From Paracentrotus lividus (taxonomy: Eukaryota > Echinodermata > Echinoidea > Camarodonta > Echinidae), in assembly GCA_940671915.1 (NCBI GenBank), contig CALNVZ010002100.1, forward strand, positions 13,305,066-13,369,065: a stretch of DNA of 64,000 nt, written 5' to 3'. Position numbers and translations under genes: made by a program. Shown here one piece after another: positions 1 through 10,200 of this stretch. The notes beneath the pieces were generated by a model. The model was not told the origin of the DNA, did not search any database, and saw only the letters and a program-made list of their open reading frames with translations. The stretch's first letter is position 1, and each line of letters starts with the position of its first letter.

Positions 1-400
1 AAAAAAAGAGAAAAGATCAATTCTGGTGAAGAATTGTACCATCACCTAGTGCTATCATATAAAGCAACGGATTCGAAACTCGGTGAAAAATGGCGAAGAT
101 AGCATTTGTAGCCAATTAATATAGGTCAAAAATCCAAGGTCAAAGGTCAAAGGGGTCAAAAGTCAAAATTCGTGAAGAAGTTTGTAGTCCTCACCTATGC
201 TATCACATAAAGCAAACAGAATCGAAATCGGATGAAAATGGCGAAGGAGTAGCATTTGTAGCCAATTAACATTATAGGTCAAATCAGGGTCAAGGTCAAA
301 GGTCAAAATTCTGTGAAGAAGTTTCGGTAGCCATCACCTAGTGCTATCATATAACAGCACGAAATCGAAACGGATGAAAAATGGCGAAGGAGTAGCAAAT
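1..400. repeat. Tandem repeat, ~145-150 bp unit
   Basis: Nearly three units containing GTGCTATCATATAA, GATGAAAAATGGCGAAG and runs of GGTCAAAGGTCAAA. The landmark GCTATCA recurs near 50, 198 and 343. The array continues beyond the left edge and is followed by a GGACGGAC minisatellite. Confidence 0.8.
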
Positions 401-414
401 TGAAGATTTTGGTC

Positions 415-520
415 ACATACGGACGCACGGACGCGACGGACGGACGGATGGACGGACGGATGGACGCGACGGAGATGACGGACGGATGCAGCGGACGGAC
501 ACACACACACACATACGTAC
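415..520. repeat. GGACGGATGGAC minisatellite and (AC)n
   Basis: Imperfect 8-12 bp units built from GGACGGAC/GGATGGAC, followed by about seven AC dinucleotides. The open frame reading TDGRMDGRMD here is only the translated repeat. Confidence 0.85.
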
Positions 521-597
521 GGAGCCCGTTTCATAGATCCCCTGCTCGGACTCGTTCGCGGACAATAATAACTTTAAAAATATATCCTTTTATACAG

Positions 598-842
598 CCG
601 GTATTGCCAACATCGCACACGGTAGCATTTGATACAATAACCTCCCAAGACATCGAGATCGGGAAAGAATCATCATTCACCCAGTCGATGACGCTGAGTA
701 GCAACACCCTTCTGGGATATCGTTTGGAGTTCAGCTCGAATGTGACTTGGTTCGAGTTCACAGAGATCACCATGGGAACCATTGGGACAGACGTAGTGGC
801 ATTGACTCAACCTGACCTGGATCCTACCCCGCCTCCACCCGA
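598..842 (+). CDS. Multidomain protein, visible exon 1
   Basis: Starts after a TTATACAG acceptor in phase 0 and ends at GA|GTAAG with two bases of a codon. It encodes an IEIGKESSFTQSMTL strand pair and ends in a Pro-rich linker (DPTPPPPE). The pattern resembles one DUF11-like sandwich. The longer open frame upstream runs through satellite DNA and is not coding. Confidence 0.8.
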
Positions 843-1235
843 GTAAGAAAATGTTATTGTTTTTGCTTTCTTTGGTGTGTATGGGTGTGTGTGAGTGTGT
901 GTGTGAGTGTGTGTTTGTTTTTGTTTTTTCTTCTTCTTTTTGAGTGTGAGAACTATTGTTATTTTTAGGAAGATCGTAACGTATTGTTTTGTTTCTTCTT
1001 TTGGCGTATAAAAATCGTAACCTAGCGCATTATTTAGTCTCCTCTTTTTGCGTGTATGATTTATTGTTAACTAAGGTAAATCATGACGCATGTTTTGATT
1101 TTTTTTTGTTGTTGTTGGTGTGTTTTTTTTTGTTGTTGTTGATGTTATCTTAGTACATCGTAATGTATTGCTTTGTTCTTCTTTTAGCGTGAGAGAACTA
1201 TTGTTATCTTAAGTAGATCGTAACGTAACGTAATG

Positions 1236-1271
<36 letters not shown>

Positions 1272-4200
1272 CTAATGTTATCTTAAGTAGATTGTAACGT
1301 TTTGTTTTGTTCCTTTTTTTTGAGAGAGAATGAAATATTTCAATCTTAGGTAGATCGGAACGTATTGTTTTCGTTTCTTCTTTTTTGCATGTAAGAACCA
1401 TTGTTATCTTAGGTAGATCGTAACGTATTGTTTTCTTTCTTTTTTTATTTTGCGTGTGAGAACTAATATTATCTTAGATAAATAGTACCGTAATATTTAG
1501 TTTCTACTTTTTTGCGTGTGAGGACTTTTGTTATCTTGGGTAAATCGTAACGTTTCCTTTTTCTTCTGTTTTTGCGCGTGAGAAGTGATGTTATCGTCAA
1601 TAGATCGTAGCTTATTTTTTTTCTTTTCATTTTCTTCTTTAGCATGCGAGAATTATTGTTATCTCGGGTAGATCGCATTATATCGTTTTATTTTTTATAT
1701 TTTGCCTGTGAGAAATGTTGTTATCCCATGTACATAGTAATGTATTGTCATTTTTCCTTTGTGCATGTGAGAACTATTGTTATCTTAGGTAGATCGTAAT
1801 TTTTTTCTTCATCTTTTTGTGTGTGAAGTTTATCTTAGGTAGATCGTAACCTATTGCCTTTTTTCTTCTCTTTTTGCCTGTGAGAACTATTGTTATCTTA
1901 GGTAGATTGTAATGTATTTTTGTTTTTGTTCCTTCTTTTAGTGTGTGAGAACTATTGTTAGCTTATGTAGATCGTAACTTATTTTTTTTGTTTTTCTTTT
2001 TGTGTGTGAGAAATATTTTTAAAATCTTAGTAATTCATTTTTTTTTTCTTTTTGCTTGTAAGAACTATTGTTATCTTAGGTAGGTCGCAAAATACTGATA
2101 TTTTTTATTAACAGTTAAAAAACAAAAAAAGGGACAATGATATCAAATTATGTCTGTTATCATTTATCATGACTTGAATGACTGGTAGAGCATAATCCAA
2201 AAAGGCACTACATCCACTTTGGTAAATACCTTGAAATAAGGTTTGTTTACCTAATATTGTACAGGAACCTCTTGAAACGTTATCCTTTTTTTTAGTAGGG
2301 TACATGCAGGTAATATGGGCCAGCAGGTAATATGGGCCACCTGAAGCAAATCATGTCGTGACCATCGACCGGTGACCGGTGACCGATGTGAGCACCATAA
2401 TGTTGTTCATATGAACTGTATACGAAAATATATGTCGTGAGAGCATCTGATGCCGAAATTTCTCTGAGAAAATTGCTAAACCAACAAGGTTGGTAAAACT
2501 TACGGCATTTTTTTACCTTGACGTAAAATTTGATATTTCACAGAATGTGATGGTGAAAGAGTGTTTGAGGGGGTAACCTCAATTGTTTTGTATATTTAGT
2601 AAGCTTATAGTTTCATTTTGATCATACTAGCGTGACAGGTCAATTTGTTTTAGTGAAGGGGTGCAATGTGGCATTGAATGCATGCCTGACACAGCAACAT
2701 TAGTGCAGGTAATATGGGACATCCAAAATGGCGGAAATGATTCTAGTGCTTAGTATTGGGATGAGGCATCAATCTTTTTTCTACGATTTTTTGGCGTATA
2801 TTCACAGTAATAATTAATATAAATAACTTATTGTAGGCCTATATTGACTTGTATAATGAAAATAATATTTAATAAATATCAAAAAAAGAAATTATATACA
2901 AATACATAACAATGAAATATATAGTCAAAGTATTTACTGAAGGGTCTCATAATTTCAAATTATATCTTAAAGTTAATGATTTTCAACATTTAAGCAAATT
3001 CCAGACATGGAAGAGTCATTGTAGTTTTTAAAACATACATAAATACATGTGCCCATATTACCCGCACATGCAGTAATATGGGCACTTTGGTAATGACGTC
3101 AACATTTGAATATTGCAGACAGGGGATAGGTGATAATTGTTTTTCTTCACAATAAAAGTTAGAGCAGTAGTTATTGATTCATAAAGCAAATTAGACTGTG
3201 TGTCATTTCGTAATTTTATGCAAATTAGGCAAATGAGCTTAGGGGGCCCATATTACCTGCATGTACCCTATTATATTTTCATGATTCTGGTTTATTTTGC
3301 AATCTAAGTATTAAAAAGATTAAAACTCGCTTTAAAGGAAAAGTACATAATTGATACATATTGTTAATCAAGGTATTTTATTATAATGTTATTTATATAT
3401 GTGTGTGTGTTTTATGTGGCTCTAAATCGTTTCATTTTTTTTCTGCACTTCAGAACGACATTGACTGCAGATCTTGGATTCATCGCATGTACAGGATCCG
3501 ATTGCCAGGTAAATAGGCTATCAACAGACATAAATATCCAACATTTCTGTTCATGTATTCGGTCAATAATATCATTCCTGCATCGCGACGCAAAAGCCAA
3601 TTGATTCATGCCACATTACCGTTTCATTTTTTTTGTTGTTGTAATGTTCAAATAATATTTTGTAAAAAGTCAATATAGGCCAGTATCAAGAGATGAAATT
3701 AAGGGAATTGTTGTTTCAAGTGAACGCCCCGTAAAAAAAACCTCATAATGTTCGCACATATTACTGTGATCCAAGTTACCATTATAATCTCTTAACATTA
3801 CTACTCTACTACCAATTTTGTCAACTATCTACTCTTACTGGTATGAATGCAATATGTTTAAAAAATCAATTTCATTTTGTGTTCAATTTTGGCTGATGTA
3901 CAATTTTGCGAACCCTAGATTGAGTTTCAAGTGATGGTTATGGCGGTTAATGATTCGGGGGCGATGCACGGTGATGCGGTTCAGATGAATGCGGAGGTTA
4001 ATGTCTACACAGGTGCTGCAGAACTGCAGGACGTACAGAACCTCGTATTTTATGCCATCAATGCAACTGTAATTAGAAATTACACGGTGAGTGCTGGTTT
4101 ATCCAATTCATGTAATGGCTTTAACAATAACCACAACAAACAAAATGTAATCCCTGATCCAGCATTTGGGCCCAGGGGCAAGGAATTTTATCTACATTCA

Positions 4201-7200
4201 TTCTCTCTACCCATGTGTGGATGGATAACTGAGAGAATTAAATTAGTGTGCCTTTATGGATGTGACAGATGTCAGAAAAAAATGCAAGCATCCAATGATG
4301 GGTTAACAATATTGTAAAGAGCTTAGAGAAGATACTGTTTCATATAAGGCGTTTATAGCAACTTTCATTATCATTACGATAAAGGTTAAAATTCATTCAA
4401 TCAGTGAATTTTGTCCTGCCTTGCATATATTTACTTATTCTATAGGTGTGTCTTTCCTGTATTCAGTTATGCATTTCATTAATAATATTGTAGCATCATC
4501 CAATGAGTGAAAATAAATTTTCTTTGAGAAAATGCGTGAGTTGAAAAAGACAATATCGTTTTAATATTTATAATTTTCAAATATCCAAAGATATCTAAAT
4601 ACATTTAACACTTAAACAAATCTCTTTTGAAAACTGAAAATATATGATTAATTTTTGCCATCCTCTTTGTTCAGAGCACATTCGAGCTGGTGTGTCCGGA
4701 TAGTGCAACGACCATGACCCCGGGCGAGAAGGCGACATGTAACATCACCATCAGCGTCACTGACCAGGACGTCGTAAGCAACGTCGAGGTCGTCACCACG
4801 CTCAACATCTCCTTTGTCGGCATCGTGGTGCGGAACATGGCCATCGCCCAGGTCGGTTCCCAAATCCAGAGTTCACTTGGAAGTCTCATGGCCCTGACAC
4901 CGACATACACCAGTTATGTCAATGCGAACAGTACTCAACGGGATCGTGTCAAGCTGTCCCTAGGTGTTCTTCATAATAACGGTGAGATGGGATTTCCTTA
5001 CAAAGTGAGGATTTGTCGTAGAGCTGCCCTTTTTGGTTGTTTTTCAACATTTGGGGTTCAGGAGGGGGCGTCCGTGCCATGGTAGATTGCCAATTGGTCT
5101 ATAATATAAACCCACTTTGACTAATGCCCATTTAGTCTCATTCTACATAGTATAATTCCATTTGGTCTACAACCAGTTTTTTTGAGGACTCTGGAGATGT
5201 AGATGCTGTAGCTCTCCTTCCTTTTACTGTGCCTCTTCTTGCCTCCGCTAGGGCAAGTTTGTCTATTTGCCGTTTCGTCTAATTTCATTTTGGCTAATGT
5301 CCAATTGGTCAAACACCACCTAGAAACTAGTAATAGACCAAATACTCATTTGGGAATTCGACGAAAATGAAATTGGCCAAATTGGCTATTAGACTAAACG
5401 GCAATTAGACCAAGTGAGAATTAGACCAAGTATGTATTAACCACTTGACTGCTGCATGGTGCTAATTTCACAGTACGGGTATGACCAGCATGGCGCTGGT
5501 GTGTCAAAACAGACAAAGCTCAGAAAATAGCATGAGCACGTAATATTACGTGGTTCATGCACAGTGTACAAACGCCACGCACGTAATATTAGGGTTGCCC
5601 TTGGTTTAACCACTTGGTCCGCAGCCAAGTGGTTAAACCAAGGGCAAGTTAGACCAAACTGTTAATATACCATATGTTTAGCCCATCTGGTATTAGACAA
5701 CCTGAGAATTGGACCAACTGTTGTTAGACCAAGTCGATATAAACCTTACTTATTGCCTTGAGTCCTATTATTATCTTCAGATATCGACAATGCATCTCCA
5801 GACGACCCTGAACACCAGATCATAATTGGAGTTGAGATACAGATGACAGATTCGGAGGAAGTTATCATCAACTCAGAGCATATTCTCTCAGTGGGTGTGG
5901 CCATGGATGCATCCTATGTGTGGGTCTCAAACCTGTACCTCGAAGCCAGCCGCACCGGGAGTGAAGCTTTAGACCTCAATGTCACGTTCAACATGTTTGG
6001 GGATGTATCGAGTCTCGTACCTGGGTAGGTTCCGTTTTTTTTTAAAACAACCATTCTGATTGGTTCACAGTGAGATTTTATGCAAGAAATTCAAGCGAAA
6101 ATGATCCAGATTGGTTACTATCGTTTTGCAATTGATTGTAATTTTTTATGTGACAGGGCACTGATATGTATGTGTTTCTGTCTTGCTGAATATTCAGAGT
6201 TGGGTGCAATGCTTATACCATCATGTTTCTTGATCTTCTTGAAAAATTGTGTTTATCATTATAAATATTACATGTTTCACTAGTAATTGTTAAAACCGTG
6301 ATACGTTACAAAGAGTTAGTTGCTTGAGCTACGCGTGAAGTTGGGCTATGCTTTTACACAAAATTACAAAGTAGGTATCAACTTTAAAATCATGACACAT
6401 AGTAGAAGTGCTGAAATTGAAGCAAAATATCGAGATCCTCACACACATGGCATGTGAGAGGTGAAGATTGCCTAGATATCAGTCACTTCAAAATTATTGG
6501 AAGACCCCTATCCCGAACTTAGTACAAGGAAACTCTCATAGATCTTACTAAAATGCAAAAATTTAACATGAATTTGCCTTTTTTGTTGATTCAACTTCAT
6601 TGTTTTGCCAGTGACACGGTGACATACAGGATCATCTTTGAGCACTCGGAGGCATCAGCCTTGGAATGCAATGATGTTGAATTCCGTTTGTTACTACCAC
6701 CATACATAGACTACCAGTCAATTACTGAAGATGGTGCACACCATGCTAGTTACCCTATCATTACAGATACTTCAACAGGGTTGACTTTTCAAGTAAGTTT
6801 CTTATGCCCAATTAATTTCCAGTGAGTAAAACTATATAATTACCTGATGGGATTATGTCACTGAGTTGTAAATATTTGTGAAAGTCACCATCAACTGAGT
6901 GTGAACGTAGAAAATTTGGAGGGTTTGTTACAGTCGGAATTAGCCCAGACAGGTTAACATTCGCAAAATTTTTTCGAATATTTTGCGGCAGAGTATTTGC
7001 TGGTAATGACAAAGCATTTAAGATAAGTTTGCAAACATTAGAGCCCTTAGAGAGATTTTGACTGAATTTTTGGCCATATGCCGGAGGTGGAGAATGTTTA
7101 TATAGCCAGAGGAGATTTATTAGGCTGAAGGTATGAAAAGACTTATACTAGTAGTAATAATAATAATATATACAACACTTATATTTAGAACCTTATACTA

Positions 7201-10200
7201 TGTCTACAGGACAAACGGATTTACAAAATATACTACAAACATAATTTATACCTTATTTAAAACTTATCTTAATTATTTGCAACAGCTAACAAAGGTGTAT
7301 TTCACTGACCTCATCGCGTTTGATGTCACCTGTATGATCGACACAAGCTACTCGTTCAAAGGGAAGACAGATTGGAGCTCGTTCACGCTACTCCAAATCT
7401 CGTACAGCACATATGCTCGAGATGGAACTGGTGTCGTCACCGGTGATGGTCCCATAATTATTTACCACAAAGAGGCCACATACTCGCTCACGGCATCAGC
7501 AGTCCCTATCAGTAAGAGAGAGAGAGAGAGAGAGACACTGTCTGCTGCTGAATTTGCTCTAAATATTTGCTCCCAAAGACTTACACACACAATACTGTCA
7601 TATCAAAGAAGAGTTTCGTTCTAAAAGAGATGAAATCCACTTTTACCATAATTTAAAGACAGTCGTTACACAGACGATAATTTAGTAGTAATAGTTTAAA
7701 CACATTGCTTATAAGAAAACTTACATTACTTAGCAACATTAAGTGAAAGAGAAAGAAAGTGTTGTAAATGTCCAGTTGGTAACATTTAAAATAATGACAA
7801 AAGCAAGTAGAATCAGATGTAGAGTTAAAGTAACATGGGGATACACCATGCAAAGAGAGGAGGCAGAAAAAGAGTAAAAATCTCAAGTACACTGTACCTC
7901 AAGTCAATCTCTAGCTCTTCTATCTTCATCAAGATGCATTTTATCTCTCTCTTCCTTGGCCCTGACAGGCTCAACCCCGACTACAAGCTGTGGCTCACCT
8001 GTTGCTCTCGGCATTGAAGATGACACGGTTGCAGACTGTCAGCTAATGGCATCTTCTCAACCAGATCCCAATGCTGCTGCAAAAGATGCCCGTCTTAATG
8101 GCATAGGTAAGACCTCTTCTCTCGATGATGTCTTAAGATGTTCCTCTCCCCTCGCAAACTGTCATGACAAACAAAGTTATAAGAAACAGTTAGAATTTTT
8201 TTCAGACTTTAGTTAGGTCCAAATTATATTATATTTATTGATGAATAACAAGATAGGGTTGTTGACAACTTTGATTTGCTTATAATATAAGTGGTTTTTC
8301 TCCTCAATATGATGCAGATGACTGAGATGCCATGATAATAGTTATGATCACAATAATATCAATTTCTTTACTTCATTGCCCACGCCCTGCAGAGGGGACG
8401 TTCAATGACTGTCTTCATCGGAAATGAAGCGTGCATATCTGGCATATGGATTGGAACAAGATTTTTGGGCTACCAAAGCTGGCGACCCCTTGCCGATATT
8501 GACATCCTTGTATGTTTATATCTCGTCTAGCATATTGTATATAATGCTGGTAAAAAGCACATTTTCACAATTTGTGGACCATTATCATTAATAATCGTCT
8601 ATCTTGTCCCATTCAAAGGCTGGAAAACCGAAGCCCGAGCTGGTGATTACCTGTATGATCGTTTCCTGAAAATCGATCTGGGGCGAAAGGTAGCCTTGTC
8701 AAGCGTCTCAACGCAAGGAGGAAGAAGGGTTGCTACTGTAAGTGACATCGGATTCGAAGGCGACATCGGGAAATTTGAAGTCCTGTATAGCACAGATGAC
8801 GTGGTTTACAGAAGAGCGCAGGCTGAGGATGGCACGTATGAGGTTGGTCTGTTACATCTGTGACATGATATTTGATCTGATTTGTCTATTCGTTAAGTAT
8901 CAAAGATATAGGCCATAGGAAATGTTTTATATTTGAACAGATAATATGCATTACAAGTATGAAATATTGAAGCTGATAGTCAACTCATTTTGAATGATTT
9001 CTTATTGATGACAGGTGATTGAATTATAAGAACATCTTAACAATTATGTTGAATACATTATTTACATTAAAACATATTAAAACATTTTTGTATTTCAAAT
9101 GAATTAATTCAACTCCTCTATCTTCACATTTTGAATAGTTCGACCACTCAAAGGTTTATGAAACATCATCCCCAACACAGTACTACAATCGAATAGCTCA
9201 ACACGACCTTATGACTCCGGTCGAAGCTCGTTACGTCATAATTCGGCTGACACAATATAACTTCACCGAGGCGGGTCATTTATATAATGTCCTTCGAACC
9301 GAGCTGCATGGATGTGCACTGGAATCCATGCAAACTGGTAAGCAAATAAAATTTCCTTCAAATAAATACACGTCTTCAATCAGCAACGAGTATACCAAAG
9401 TTTCAAGGCATGTGTATTTAGACCTACATGTACTGAAATAAAATTTGGCACATCGCAAATTTGATGAACTTTTATCATTAATAGGCACCATGCAAATAAG
9501 TTTCTAATAACTGTTTGGGCATTATGGATGGTTAAGCAACGTCCTCTAGTGTTTTTGTTAGGGAGGGGGGGGGGGAAGGTAATGAGGAACTTGCCCCCTG
9601 AATGATTTTAAGCAATTAAAGTTCTTTTTGTCTAAAAATCCATCCAGATACAGACTAAGACCAATGCCTTAATACGCCACTCTACATGAACGACAGGATT
9701 ATCAACAGTAGATGTTTTGCGTTGTGAATATAACAGTAATGTGTCCCTTGAAAAATAGAATTAAATCATTTAAGTGTCAATTCTAATGCATTATTTTAAT
9801 CTGATACTTGTAGACGTTTGTGAGCAGACAACAGTCTATCTTGAGGAGGAGTATGATCGCGGAGTATTGATCGATACCACGAATCAAGATGCATACATCT
9901 GCGATACCAAGACACACAGCAAGAGTGGTCTAGAAAGAAATCTTGATAGTCAGACGTTCGTTATCAGCAACAAGTAAGATTTCATATTAAAAGGCTTCCT
10001 AGAATAATAATAATTGCAAAAAGGTTTCACTGTATTTGTATCATTTTCATAAAGAAATGAATGGTAAAATTTCAATTTCATAGCTCATCCAAAAATATAT
10101 CATCATTGGTAAATAGGATATTATAAAGATAAATAGTGAAATATGAAACAAAAAAAAAGTTTGTATAATCATCGCACCTAATATGAAATCTTTAGATCTC

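Noticed and set aside
400-597. Long open frame extending visible exon 1 upstream
   Set aside because: It translates the GGACGGAC minisatellite and lies before a clear TTATACAG acceptor; the homologous part starts at 598.
8395-8520. Possible extra exon between visible exons 8 and 9
   Set aside because: It follows a CTGCAG but has no consistent frame, and exons 8 and 9 already join in phase within the discoidin domain.
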